Shown here piece after piece: positions 49,129 to 60,892 of a stretch of DNA of 64,000 nucleotides (the stretch's first letter is position 1; each line of letters begins with the position of its first letter). This DNA comes from Cotesia glomerata (lineage: Eukaryota > Arthropoda > Insecta > Hymenoptera > Braconidae). A program made the translations under genes and the position numbers. The notes beneath the pieces were generated by a model that had not been told where the DNA came from, made no database searches, and saw only the letters and a program-made list of their open reading frames with translations. The DNA lies in contig NC_058159.1 in the NCBI RefSeq assembly GCF_020080835.1, positions 19,874,474 to 19,938,473 on the forward strand, written 5' to 3'.

Positions 49129-51050
49129 TAGCTGTTACCCACCCGCTCCGCTGGGCACTTTATAGAATTGTATTTTGAGATCTAGACTTGAAATTCAATT
49201 GGAGTATTGTTCTGACTTGCACAGATTCAAAATTCTATCGGATTGGCCTGTACCTTTTATCCATGTCATAATTCTAGCGAATATCCATTGTAACTTTCAA
49301 TGTGCAATCACTATAATATTCCCGTGGTTTTCTCCAAAAATGAATAATCATTTTTAGATTTACGATTTTAATTTTTGATTTTACGAAATCTCTTAAAATG
49401 AATAGCCAAATTTCTTTTCCACATCTCAAGTGTTAAGAAAATGTTTTCATTTTAATCTGTTACATTCCCGCGATCCCGTAATAAGAACAGTTCATTGGTT
49501 ATGTGATCAGCAAAAATAAAATGTATGCAAAATACTTAGTCCGTTGACTATATAGCTACATGTAAAGTTAAATTTTAGAAACCTTACAATGACTTTTTCG
49601 CCGCTGCCAAGGAGACGATTGTGGTAAGAAAATATAATTATTAAAAAAGGAAAATATTTTAATCCATTGACCTTGGAGGCCATTCCTGTAATTACCTGTT
49701 TCTCTTAAGATTCTATCAAATTTTATATCTCTAGGAAATATATTTGAAGAATATGAATTTTTTGACAACTATCACTCCCGCACTTTTATGTTAGAGAGAA
49801 ATTTCGTAAGATCCTATTCGAGATGATTTTTACATTAAAAATAAAATATTCCAAGAAAACTTCGAGTCCATAGAAACTTGTTTTGAAAAGAAAGATTTTC
49901 ATTGTTAACGCCTCCGCAGTCCCTTTGGGGTTGGAATTTGATAAAATTCATTCTTAGCTGAACTTGACATGATACATGAAGACTCCCACCAAATTTGAAG
50001 TCTGTCGAAGTTACAGTTTGGAAATTAAAATTTTAGATTTTAACACCCACCCCCGCAATTCCTATCGGAAGTAAAATTTATTGAAATCCATTTTGAGATG
50101 ATCTCTACAGGAGAAATAAAAGATTTCTACCAAATTTAGAGTTTTCAGAAGCTATATTATGGAAATGAACATTTTTTATTGTCAACACCCACTCCCGCGA
50201 TCCTTATTGGAGTTGATTCGTTGTAAAATCCGTTCTTAGATCATTTCTATATCACATATAGAAGACTCCTATCAAATTTGAAGTCTATAGGAGCTATAGC
50301 TTTGAAATTAAAAATTTTAATTGTAAATACCCACCCCCGCAAACCCCTGTGGGGTGAGCTATCGTAAAATTCGTTCCTATATTATTTCTACATCTCTAAC
50401 AGAAAATTCCTACCCAGTTTGGAGTCTATTGGAGCTATAGTTTGAAAACGGGAATTTTTTATTGTTAACGCCCCCGCAATCCTCTTTGGGGTAGGATATC
50501 GTAAAATTCGTTCATAAATTATTTTTACATCATGTACAGAAATTTCCTATAAAATTTGGAATCTGTAGGAGCTATAGCTTAAAAATTACAAATTTTCATT
50601 GTTAATACCCACCCTCGCAACCCTCTGTGGGGTGGGATATCATAAAATTCGTTCATAAATTATTTCTACATTACTTATAAAAAATTCCTACCAAATTTGG
50701 AGTCTGTAGGAGCTATAGCTTGAAAATTAAAAATTTTCATTGTTAATACGCACCCCCGCAACTCTCTGTGGGGTGTAATATCGTAAAATTCGTTCATAGA
50801 TTATTTCTAGATCTCCTACAGAAGATTCTTACTAAATTTGGAGTCGATAGGAGCTATAGTTTAAAAATGGGAATTTTTGATTGTTAACGCCCCCGCAACC
50901 CCCTTTGTGGGTGGAATTTCGTTAAATCCGTTCTTAGCTGACTTATACTCGGTAAAAAGAATATTCCTACCAAATTTCAAGTCTCTAGGTCTTATGGTTC
51001 CAGAGATATCGTGATCAGTGACTATATACGTGGAAATCTCATATATACAT
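49089..51050. repeat. ~141-bp tandem array in inverted orientation, first block
   Basis: After an (AT)n tract (49089-49127) comes ACTAGCTGTTACCCACCCGC, then AT-rich single-copy-like sequence to about 49880. From there ~141-bp monomers follow, marked by ACCCACCCCCGCAA and CGTAAAATTCGTTCATAA, recurring near 50045, 50188, 50328, 50467, 50606, 50749 and 50887. The block ends with the distinctive end unit (CAGAGATATCGTGATCAGTG) and an ATATATACATAGA tail. It is the reverse complement of the array type at 5480-6631. Confidence 0.75.
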
Positions 51051-51054
51051 AGAT

Positions 51055-51190
51055 GTGGGTGAGTGCATGGATGGATGCGTGGGTGGATGTGTGGGAGTGC
51101 GTGGGTGGATGCGTGGGAGTACGTGGCTGGATGCGTGAGAGTGGGGGGGGTGGATGCGTGGGGTGGTGTGGATGGAGAAGCATTGAAAGC
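51055..51190. repeat. GTGG-rich minisatellite
   Basis: Irregular units of GGATGCGTGGGTG/GGAGTGCGTGG, strongly G-biased on the plus strand, interrupting the ~141-bp arrays. A Pro/Thr/His-rich minus-strand open frame here is a repeat translation. Confidence 0.75.
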
Positions 51191-51319
51191 GTAGAGTTGA
51201 TGTTATACATTTTTCCGACTTCTTTATAAGCTAGAAAAAAAAAAAGGATGACGAAAAAAAGATCGTCTTTTGTTTTATTGATGGAAACAAAAAACAAATG
51301 ACTACACACATAAATTAAT

Positions 51320-52512
51320 AAAAAAAATGGGAATTTTCTATTGTTAACTCCCCCGCAAGACCCCTTGTGGGTGAAATTTCGTAAAATCCGTTCTTAGCTG
51401 ACCTCTACTCGGCAAAAGGAATATTCCTACCAAATTTCAAGTCAATCGACCTAATAGTTTCTGAGATTTCGTGATGAGTGAGTTCAAAAATGGGATCTCC
51501 TATATATATAGATTTATTGGCACCAGATGTACAGCTTGTCTAACAAACTCTGATACATCTTTCGCTTAAATCTACTTTTCTTACACTAATTTTATAATTT
51601 ATTATTTTATTTTAGTATTCCAACTTGATAGTTAATCTATATTTCAATCTATAACGCTAGTAAATACTTTCTTCGAATTTGGGTCGTTTCCTTAGTTTCA
51701 GTTTATCGCATATAGCAGATTCTTTTCAAATTTGGAGCTTATAGGAGCTACAGCTCGAAAATTTAAAATTTAAATTGTTAAAACCCACCCCCGCACCCCC
51801 CTGTGGGGAGGGATCTCGTAAAATTCGTTCATAAATTATTTTTACATTACTTACAGAAAATTCATACAAAATTATGAGTCTGTCGGAGCTGTAGCTCAGA
51901 AATTTAAAATTTTCATTGTTAACGCCCACCCCCGCAATCCACATTGGGGGTAGGCTGTCATTAAATCCGCTCTTGAATCATTTCTACATCCCATAGAACA
52001 GGTTCTTACCAAATTTGGAGTCTATAGGAGCTACAGCTCGGAAATTAAAAATTTTCATTGTTAAGACCCACTCCCGCACTCCTCTGTGGAGTGGGATATC
52101 GTAAAATTCGTTCATAAATTATTTTTACATCACTTACACAAAATTCATACAAAATTAGGAGTCTGTAGGAGCTAGAAGTTGGAAATTTTTAATTTTCATT
52201 TTTAACGTCCACCCCCGCAATCCATATTGGGAGTAGATTGTCGTAAAATCCGCTCTTAGATCATTTCTACATCACATATAGGAGATTCCTACCAAATTTT
52301 AAGTCGATAGGAGCTATAGGTTAAAAATGGGAATTTTCTATTGTTAACGCCCCCGCAACCCCCCTTGTGGGTGGAATTTCGTAAAATCCGTTCTTAGCTG
52401 ACCTCTACTCGGTGAAAAGAATATTCCTACCAAATTTTAAGTCCCTTTGTTTTATGGTTCCAGAGATATCGTGATGAGTGACTATCTATATCTATAGAAA
52501 GTCTCCTATATA
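51320..52512. repeat. ~141-bp tandem arrays in inverted orientation, second and third blocks
   Basis: A single end unit (51328-51510) with the CGTGATGAGTGA terminus, then about 150 bp of other sequence, then a complete unit from 51650: it opens with CGCTAGTAAATACTTTC (inverse of the 6.6-kb array edge), runs through alternating 142-bp monomers and closes with the end unit at about 52480. The matching pair of edges here and at 5.5-6.6 kb defines a mobile unit whose internal copy number varies. Confidence 0.75.
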
Positions 52513-52528
52513 TATAGATATATCTATA

Positions 52529-52619
<91 letters not shown>

Positions 52620-53046
52620 TCAACTCTCTGAAAATGTCCGCTGTTGGGGCTGTAGGGGAATATATTTCTAAGAATGGCAGTTCCCCCTCTACCATACCAT
52701 CGTCGTTGACTTTTTTCGCATTTTTAAACTTAGTCGACAACTCTCCCAAAGTGTCCGCCGCTCGGCTTCAGTCATCTTAATGACTATTAGCGTGTTTTTA
52801 CTATACGTTTGTAAACTGAGATTAAACCGTTTACTTTTATGTGACTCTGTTTATGTTAATAAATAATTATAAACGATCATATATCGAGAATTGTATTAAT
52901 AAATTTTATTTAACGAAGCGATTTCTAAAAAATTAAGTATTCTAAAACGGTAATAATAATCATAAACAATACGTATAGGAATATACATGTGATTTAACAT
53001 AATATAACCTTAAAATTAAAATGGATATATATATATATATATATAT
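52513..53046. repeat. (TA)n tract and gene-free flank
   Basis: A TA tract at about 52515-52616, then sequence with an open frame on each strand (CTGAAAATGTCCGCTGTTGG, and CCAAAGTGTCCGCC later), and a second (AT)n tract near 53022-53046. CTCT(G/C)(A/C)..AGTGTCCGC is repeated twice 120 bases apart. No gene that I can name. Confidence 0.4.
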
Positions 53047-53950
53047 TAGGGTGGCGTAAAAAAACCGACTATTTTTATTTTTTGAGTCTCGAGTGAAAAA
53101 ATGTTAGTATTTGATGTTTTAAGAACCCTCACCAAAGGACAGCTTAAAAAAAAATTTTTAAGAGGTCACTCCAAATTTTTTAAAATTTCAAAAATCCTCA
53201 AAAATCGAATTTTTTTTTTTTTTAATTTTTTTTCTCGTTACGGTATAATTTTATAGACTAAAAAAAAATAAGTTTCTGAAAGTTTCAGTTCAAAATTTAA
53301 ATTTTGAAAGGTCGCTCATAATTTTTTTTTTTTCTTTAATTAGTCATATCGCCGACTTTAAGTGTTGGGAGTGGTACGTTTGGGTCTTTTTGGTTTGAAA
53401 AAATCTTAACCTACGCGGCAAGGTCAAATTTCAACCAAGCTGGTTTCTAAGACCAGCTTGGGATTCGAACCCATGCCTGGCAGTTGATTAAATAAAATTA
53501 TTAAATTAAAAAAAAATTATATTTTCTATGTTGTGCTTGATTTTTAGTTCATCTTGTGATGTATTTTTATCGATTATTGTACTAAATAAAAAAAAAAAAT
53601 GCATGGAATTTTAATTTGAATAGTAAAAGGTCGCTCGAAAAAATCTAAACTAATGCACTAATAAATTGAAAAAAATTATGAGCGACTTTTCAAAATTCAA
53701 ATTTTGAACTGAAATTTTCAGAAACTTGTTTTTTTTTAGTCTATAAAATTATCCCGTAACGAGAAAAAAAATTAAAAAAAAAAAAATTCGATTTTTGACG
53801 ATTTTTGAAATTTAAAAAAATTTGGAGCGACATGTTAAAAATTTTTTTTTAAGCTGTCCTCTGGAGAGAGCTCTTAAAACATCAAAAACTAACATTTTTT
53901 CACTCGAGACTAAAAAAAAAAAAATAGTCGGTTTTTTTGCGCCACCCTAA
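53047..53950. mobile_element. 0.9-kb non-autonomous element, TAGGGTGGCG inverted ends
   Basis: The left end TAGGGTGGCGTAAAAAAACC is mirrored at the right (GGTTTTTTTGCGCCACCCTA), and the inverted similarity extends about 300 bp inwards (CTCGAGTGAAAAAATG, AGGACAGCTT blocks). It lies in an (AT)n tract, suggesting TA-type target use. The middle contains a B-box-like segment (53430-53487). No ORF. The ends resemble those of the adjacent 3.3-kb element (TAGGGTGTTTC). Confidence 0.8.
53430..53487 (-). other. tRNA-like B-box segment inside the 0.9-kb element
   Basis: On the minus strand: GCATGGGTTCGAATCCCA, a good B box with T-arm pairing, followed by a self-complementary AAGCTGGTCTTAGAAACCAG stretch. 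The A-box half is not convincing. Probably the relic of a tRNA-derived sequence. Confidence 0.4.
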
Positions 53951-54511
53951 TATATATATATATATATTAGGGTGTTTCAAAAAAAGACGAATTTTTTTTT
54001 TTTTCTTTTGGTGTCTAAAAATTGATAGTATACCTAAAAACAAAAATTTTGGCGCCCATGTGAGCTCTTAATATCAATAGTAAGATTTGCCTGTATCCAT
54101 TTCTTTATTTTCCATTTAAATAACACGGGAAAAATTTTTTTTAATTTTTTAATTTTTATTACTTTGGAACGGTTCATCGTAACAACAATCTGAAAAATGA
54201 TATTTGTAGGAAATTTTACGCTCTACAAAAAACGTTTGAAGACCAAAGTTCCTCAGATTAACGGCTTCAAAGATATCCGCGGTCAAAGATAACACTAATA
54301 AAAAATTTCAAATATTTTCCAATAAAACTACAAAAAAAATATCATATGCTATATTTTTATTATTTTTTATGTTAAATTACTTCAATTCCGTTAACCTGAG
54401 ACTGTAAACTTTTTTTTTTACTAATTAATTCAATACTTAACTCACGAAATGCACTAATATATAAATATAAACGTTAAAAATATCTTATAAATGATTTTTT
54501 GGTCTCTTTTA

Positions 54512-54651
54512 AGGTAAAAGCCCCAATATATGATCATGTACCAGTATATGATCACTCCATGTATTTGTATACCTATATTTGTGAATGTAGATATACAAAT
54601 ATATGGAGTGATCATATACTGGTACATGATCATATATTGGGGCTTTTACCT
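54512..54651. mobile_element. 140-bp MITE with TA duplication
   Basis: Near-perfect hairpin: AGGTAAAAGCCCCAATAT at the left, its inverse at the right, with paired arms of about 58 bp. TA flanks each side (54510-54511 and 54652-54653), as in Tc1/mariner-type MITEs. Confidence 0.8.
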
Positions 54652-54768
54652 TATAACAAATTTATTTTTTTTTTTACTAAATATTAAGAAATTTAATTGA
54701 ACAATTAATTCTTTATAACAAAAAACTATATTTACAACTTGTTACAACAATTTTTCAACTTGAAAATA

Positions 54769-56524
54769 TTACAGTTTTATAAAATTACTTTTATTGCAAT
54801 TAGGATATTGTTTTCTATGTTCTGTCACTACTTGCAACAAATATTGAAGCTGTTCTTCATCTTTCGTTAAGCATCGATTATACTGCTCTATCAATGCCAC
54901 ACCGCGTTCTGCTACATCATTCACAACTTGAAGTTTCCCGAAATACTCCAAGTTTTCTAAGAAATTCGGATTCTGAGGCCACAAAGTAACATCCTCATCA
55001 ATGAACTCATACGACAAATCAAACGATTCAAATATATTAATCGATCTCATAGACATAAATTGACTAAGATCTTTATTTAATAATGACTCTAAATTTTTCT
55101 TATCTATTATAAAGCGATTTGTTGTAGTTTCATTGGCTTTACAGTTTTTAAGAGCATGAACTATTCTTTTTTTGTTCCAACTGAAACATTTTTATCAAAG
55201 AGAGATAAAACAGACAGCTCGTTGTTTAAATACCACAAGTGATCGGCTAATTTTTGTGAGCATGTCTGTGAAAGACTATTATTAAATCTTTCATATGAAA
55301 TTAATTCTTTAATCAAAGTTAAATCATTATTAGGTGCTGTTATAGCACACGGCGCAGTGAACCAAGCTTTTAAATAGAATATTATGATAAATAAACAAAG
55401 TTCTCGTAATCCATCTATTTCCGATTTAGTAAGATGAAATTCATTTCTGAATAAAAAAATTTTTAAACTATATATTGCTTTAGCCATCCACCTTGTATGA
55501 TGGACCGCTCCAGGATGCTTAAATGTAATATTTGTGGTAGTAGTACCCAAAAATATTAATGATAATTCCAGAAGTTCACGGTAATCGTCTCGACAATGAT
55601 CCATCTACAAAAAAAGTTATAAGTCAAAATGAAATTGATTATATCGCAATTTCAAAGTTGAGAAGACTAATTATTATTAACTGATGTGAGGTAAAAGTTG
55701 TAAAATATTTTACAAACGCAATTTTAATCGTTAAAGATGATTGAAAGTATAACAGTCATGTGAAACTGATTTTCAATATTTTTAATCACGACGGCAAGTT
55801 AATTAATCAGAGTAAAATTGATAATTGAGGAGCTTATTTTCAAAAGGGTATCTTTTGATTTTTGATTAATCGAGACAAAAAACTAGTTATCTTCAATTAT
55901 AAATATTTGTATTGAACTTTTTTTAATTTAGCTATAAAGTGCAATCGGTTATGAAGCTGCAATTCGATTTTCATTTATAAATGTTCATAATTCTCAAAGT
56001 AATTAGTATTTAAAAGTTCAGAAAACTGGTATTTTAAAATATGAAAAGATACCCTTTTGAAAATCAGCTCCTCAATTATACTGAACTTTATACATTTTTC
56101 TTTTCCACTTTAACATCAGTTAATAATTCTTCAGCGCTGGATTAAAAAATTTTACTTCTATTTGATTATTAACGAATTTCAAAATCTCATCTTTGATTGG
56201 TGTTATTACTTCCAAAACTTTTTTGTCACAAATACCAGCCGTAAAGTTTGATTGGTCAATTTCATCCCACTTCTTTTTAAATCTCTGATAAATTGGAACG
56301 TTTGGGCCAGACGAAGCAGGCCAGTATACTTCAAATGCACTTCGAAGAACAATTTCAAAAATATGGTGTCGGCATGACAAGTACAACAGTTTTCTACTAA
56401 GAGCCTTTTCTACTAATACACACGCACCATTTCTGTTGAGAGCGTTGAGAGCAAAGCAACTAAATGAAGTTAGTACCGAACAACCAGGCTTACCAACACA
56501 GAGCTTATTAGCTACAACACTCAA
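54769..56524 (-). pseudogene. Truncated transposase of the 3.3-kb transposon
   Basis: Minus-strand pieces: 56524 to about 56149 (LSCRHHIFEIVLRS, WPASSGPNVPIYQRFKKKW); a probable intron to 55605 (weak GTAAAA donor, good TTTTGTAG acceptor); 55604-55161 (DDYRELLELSLIFLG, PGAVHHTRWMAKAIYSLKIF); then 55056-54769 (VVNDVAERGVALIEQYN, TKDEEQLQYLLQVV). The last piece is in another frame from the middle one. Matches the transposase at 1620-4029 block for block, but the region holding its HWDGK and FDTAAVN motifs is absent, so the product cannot be catalytic. It is non-autonomous by internal deletion. Confidence 0.7.
55824..56076. mobile_element. 253-bp MITE within the transposase intron
   Basis: ATTGAGGAGCTTATTTTC at the left, inverse at the right, arms of about 33 bp. 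TA on each side (55822-55823 and 56077-56078). It enlarges the presumed intron between the two best-conserved transposase exons. Confidence 0.7.
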
Positions 56525-57324
56525 ATTAAATGAGTATAATACTCTGTACCGACAGAGCTAAATAAAGCTCTGTTGATATTTTTCAAATAAAAAACATTTG
56601 ATCAAGTTTTATAGTAGATTTAATTGATTTAACGTATTTACAGAATTTTCATATTATTTTGAATAATATGCAATGATGAGTGTTTGGTGAGTTTGTGTAA
56701 TAAGGAACTTTACATTTTCCTCTTACAAAAATTTATAAATTTTATAAAATATAAAATAAATTTGTTATAAGAAAGACCAAAGAATCATTTATGTGACATT
56801 TTTAACGTTTATATTTATATATTAGTGCATTTCGTGAGTTAAGTATTGAATTAATTAGTAAAAAAAAAAAGTTTACAGTCTCAGGTTAACGGAATTAAAG
56901 TAATTTAACATAAAAAATAATAAAAATATAGCATGTGATATTTTTTTTGTAATTTTATTGGAAAATATTTGAAATTTTTTATTAGTGTTATCTTTGACCG
57001 CGGATATCTTTGAAGCCGTTAATCTGAGGAACTTTGGTCTTCAAACGTTTTTTGTAGAGCGTAAAATTTCCTACTAATATCATTTTTCAGATTGTTGTTA
57101 CGATGAACCGTTCCAAAGTAATAAAAATTAAACATTAAAAAAAATTTTTCCCGTGTTATTTAAATGGAAAATAAAGAAATGGATACAGGCAAATCTTACT
57201 ATTGATATTAAGAGCTCACATGGGCGCCAAAATTTTTGTTTTTAGGTATACTATCAATTTTTAGACACCAAAAGAAAAAAAAAAAATTCGTCTTTTTTTG
57301 AAACACCCTAATATATATATATAT

Positions 57325-57482
57325 ATACAGACATAGTGACACCCTCGCGGGAATAGTCAGGAAAGCTTCCTAGGACCTCAAAACGTCAAGATCTGATGAA
57401 AACTCGATTTTTGCAAAACGGGGTGAAAACAATAACTTCCCGATTTTTGAAAATCTTCGATTTTCTTAGCGGGAAGTTAAAA
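57325..57482 (-). repeat. Hairpin-headed dispersed repeat, minus-strand copy 1
   Basis: Inverse of the 62396-62592 sequence: TAGTCAGGAAAGCTTCCTAG, CAAAACGTC, AACGGGGTGAAAAC and a terminal hairpin ending GCGGGAAGTT. Nearly identical to 58378-58562, about 1.08 kb away in the same orientation. Confidence 0.75.
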
Positions 57483-57774
57483 AATCGTTTCTTAGTATTA
57501 ATTAGAAGTGGGAAAAAATAATTGTAAATCAATAAATGCGTTTTGAAGTAATAAAAAATTTTTTTTAAGAAACGGTTTTTTTTTTTTAATCATAATTATC
57601 ATCAAAGATTATGTTATCAAATAAAAATTTTAAATTATCTCATAAACAACGCATTTGTTTATAACAATTTTTTAAACAATAGGAGATAATAATTATTAAA
57701 AATCATTTTCAAGTAGCTTCTGATCATAAGAAACGGATCAATAATATTATTATAAAAAAAAAATTAGGAAAACG

Positions 57775-58562
57775 GTTGACCCTAAAGGCCATCCCTGCAA
57801 CTTCCCGCTACCTCCATACCTAAGTGCTCAACAATTCACTTATTTTTTAAGCTCTTCGAGCTCAAAAATATAATTTATGTGTAATTTTGAGCTCTCCAAG
57901 CTCAAATGAATCGCTGTTCTGTGCTTTTGAGCTCTTCGAGCACAAAAGGCTAATGGAAGTTTTATAGAACACTATTTTTTGAATTTTCAAACCGCAATAA
58001 CTTTTGAATGAATTAACTGATTTCCTTGCGGTTTACTGCATTCGACGCAGTTTTTTGAGTTCTTTGGTAAATCTTCAAGCGTAAACTAGTCAGACTAAAA
58101 ATTTCATAGGAATTCTGAAAAAAACATTTTTTTCAATTTTTTTCGACAACGATATCTCACGATTAAATTAACCGATTTTGACCGGGCTGGTGTCAATCGA
58201 CGTGGTTTTTTGAGGTTAAGAGCTAATTAGTTTTTGAAATTGATCGGTTCAGCCATTTAAAAGATATTTCAAAAAAACGAATTTTTGGAAATTTTATTTT
58301 TGAGATTTCTCAAAATTTATCTACTCAAATTCTGTAAATTAGTATGAGAATTCTAGGGACAAAGGAACTCTTCAACAACTCTTCACACACACACACATAC
58401 ATACATACAGACACGGTGATATCACTGCGGTAATAGTCAGGAAAGCTTCCTAGGACCTCAAAACGTCGAGATCTGATGAAAACTCGATTTTCGAAAAACG
58501 GGGTGAAAACAATAACTTCCCGATTTTTGAAAATTTTCAATTTTCTTAGCGGGAAGTTAAAA
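57775..58562. repeat. GAGCTC-rich dispersed repeat plus hairpin head, copy 2
   Basis: Plus-strand block GGTTGACCCTAAAGGCCATC, then several GAGCTC-centred palindromic words (AAGCTCTTCGAGCTC, TTGAGCTCTCCAAGCTC), then TTTTCGACAACGATATCTC and GGTTAAGAGCTAATTAG; the minus-strand hairpin head occupies 58378-58562. The first part recurs at 61935-62395. No coding. Confidence 0.7.
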
Positions 58563-59508
58563 ATTTTTTTCAATGTTTAATAAAGCTTTATAATTTTTCA
58601 CCTTAGTAAATTGTTAATAACAAAACGAAAATTAACAATTTTTTAATTTTTCCAACGAGAATCTATTTTTAAACTTTTGAAAAATAGCTCCACGAAAAGA
58701 AAAAATTCTTAGATTAGTAGTTTAACAATTATCGCACTTGCAATGTTAATGTTCGTGCTAAAAAAAAATTGTTTATTAATTAATGGATAACTTATTGAAA
58801 AATCGCGATAAAAATTTTTGACCACGTATTGTTGCTCATTTTTCATTTTTTATTTTCATATTTAATAAGCTTAAATAATATTTATTCATTAAAGGTCCGA
58901 ATATTATTTATTCATTAAAGGTACCCGTTTTTGGACGTATATTCAACCCTCTGGGAAAATTATAAATATTTGTCCTACTAATCCAGGAGTCGAAATTTTT
59001 TTTTTAGGAAATTTCCTCCTCTTTTTGAATCTTTTTTCAAATTTGAAAAATCTTTATTAGTTTTTGAAATATTTGTAAAAAACTAAACCCCCCTTTGTTT
59101 TTTTTAGTTACTTGTTAATAACTTTTGTAAGCAGGACTTCATTTTTTTCAAAAATCATCTAGATGCCAGTCCGAGTCGAATTACACCTCAATCATAATTT
59201 TCGGAGACTGCTGAAAAAAGGCACTTGTTGACTAGACTAGTATTCTTAATTTCTAATAGATGGCGTATGGTTCGAAAATTCTTTCCTACCTAGAAAGTTA
59301 ATTTATATATGTTATAGTCCAAATTAAATACCGATTTGATTCACTCTCTGAGTAGTATCTGTTTCCAACAGCAAGTGCACTTTATTTACGGTTGATGTTT
59401 TGACTTTCTCAACTATGAGCGATTCGATGTTAATCGAAGTATTTTTGTGATGAAAATATTATTTGAAAAAAAATTTTTAAAAAACATGCATTAATTCTTT
59501 TTAAAGTT
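58563..59508. other. Gene-free AT-rich stretch
   Basis: I see no gene or defined repeat. A short direct repeat (CGAATATTATTTATTCATTAAAGG-type, about 24 bases) occurs at about 58875-58920. Confidence 0.45.
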
Positions 59509-59673
59509 CCCGGGAAAAAATGATCAGATCTGATCAGATATGAACAGGCATGAGTCTTCAGGTCTGATCAGATATGAAAAATGACCGGGTCTGATCAGAC
59601 CTGGCCAGGCATGTTCATGTCTGATCAGATCTGTTCATATCTGACTCGATCAGGTCCATAAAAAAAAAAAGAT

Positions 59674-59743
59674 TGGTGCCGACGGGGATTCGAACCATGT
59701 ATGTTGCGTTCTTTAGACTGATACTTTACCTGTTGACCCAATG
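59674..59743 (-). other. tRNA-Phe-like segment inside CCCGGG element 2
   Basis: Diverged counterpart of 6799-6868, minus strand: TTGGGTCAACAGGTAAAG (A-box side), GGTTCGAATCCCCGTCGGC (B-box side). The B box is intact although the anticodon arm has drifted, so the B-box half may be under some constraint or simply young. Confidence 0.55.
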
Positions 59744-59873
59744 ACTTATCTTAACTCTAGCATACCTTTCAAACTACTTTAAGTAAATTAAATTTTATAC
59801 ATGACTTATCCTTATAGTTAACGGAGTTCTATACTTAATTTATTAATTATTAATAATTAATTATACACAGCAA

Positions 59874-60056
59874 AAAATTTCGCGTCATTGCGTCAAAAAA
59901 TTTTGTGTTAAAAATTTTTATGTTAAATATTTAAAACTTTTTTGTGTTGATTTAACAGAATAAATGTTAAATTTACACAAAAGTATTAAATATTTAACAC
60001 AAAAATTTTTAACATTAAGATTTTTGACGCAATGACGCAAAATTTTTTACTGTGTA
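59874..60056. mobile_element. MITE with CACAG(T/C)AAAAAATTT ends and TA flanks
   Basis: Left CACAGCAAAAAATTTCGCGT mirrored by the right GACGCAAAATTTTTTACTGTG. The two arms (GTCATTGCGTCAAAAA and inverse) pair over about 35 bp, with TTAAATATTTAA in the loop. A single end of the same family lies at 60418-60455. Confidence 0.75.
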
Positions 60057-60892
60057 TATTAGAGTGATTTATTTGGGACGGCTATGTATTTTTTTCGCTC
60101 CATTAACATATGCTTCTATGTAAAGTAAAAAAAAAATTTCTTCAAGGTTTATTCCGTCATCATAATTTTATTGTTTTCTTTTAAAATTGAAGTTTTTTTT
60201 TAATTAAAACGTATAGGAAATGAAGAATTATTTTTGTGTTCTACAATTTAGCAGCCTTTGACACTACTGCAAAGGATCAAGGCGTAGCTTAAGATAATAA
60301 CAGACACCTTGAAAGGACTTATCGCCTATCGACATCAACTGATATATTTTGGTATTTTCACGCTATCAAACTCAAACTTTTACTAAATAATCTTATTTTT
60401 CGCGTATTCAATGGAACACAGTAAAAAATTTTATGTCATTGCGTCAAAATTTATCGTTAATGAACAGCCTTGATCAGATCTGATCAGGTCTGAGCGTATT
60501 TAATGCTTCAGACATGAACAGACATGAGCAGGCATGAACAGGCTTGATCAGGTCTGAGCGTATTTAACACTTCATACATGAGCAGGCAAGGACAGGTCTG
60601 ATCAGGTCTGAGCGTATTTAACGGTTCAGACATGAACAGGCATGGACAGGCTTGATCATATCTGATCAGGTCTGAGCATATTTAATGCTTCAGACATGAA
60701 CAGGCATGAACAGACATGAGCAGGCATGAACAGGCTTGATCAGATTTGATTAGGCATAAACAGGCTTGATCAGATTTGATCAGGTCTGAGCGTATTTAAC
60801 ACTTCAGACATGAACAAGCATGGACAGGTTTGAGCGTATTTAACGGTTCAGACATGAACAGGTCTGATCAGTCCTGATCATTTTTTCCCGGG

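Larger units (their letters stand above)
53965..57312 (-). mobile_element. 3.3-kb DNA transposon with ~540-bp terminal inverted repeats
   Basis: Ends TAGGGTGTTTCAAAAAAAG / inverse. The left arm 53966-54508 matches the inverse of 56770-57311 nearly base for base. It sits in (AT)n. The interior encodes a minus-strand relative of the transposase at 2-4 kb, lacking the N-terminal half. Two MITEs are nested in it (54512-54651 and 55824-56076). The strong arm identity suggests recent activity of the family. Confidence 0.85.
59509..60892. mobile_element. CCCGGG-ended element, copy 2
   Basis: Starts CCCGGGAAAAAATGATCAG and ends CTGATCATTTTTTCCCGGG. The left ~350 bases match copy 1 (6632-6980) closely, including the tRNA-like segment. 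The right array again uses ACATGAACAGG, TGATCAG and GAGCGTATTTAA words. The middle differs: a TA-flanked MITE (59874-60056) and a partial second MITE end (60418-60455) replace the one in copy 1. No ORF and no clear target duplication. Confidence 0.8.

Noticed and set aside
51022..51309. Pro/Thr/His-rich minus-strand ORF
   Set aside because: It translates the GTGG-rich minisatellite.
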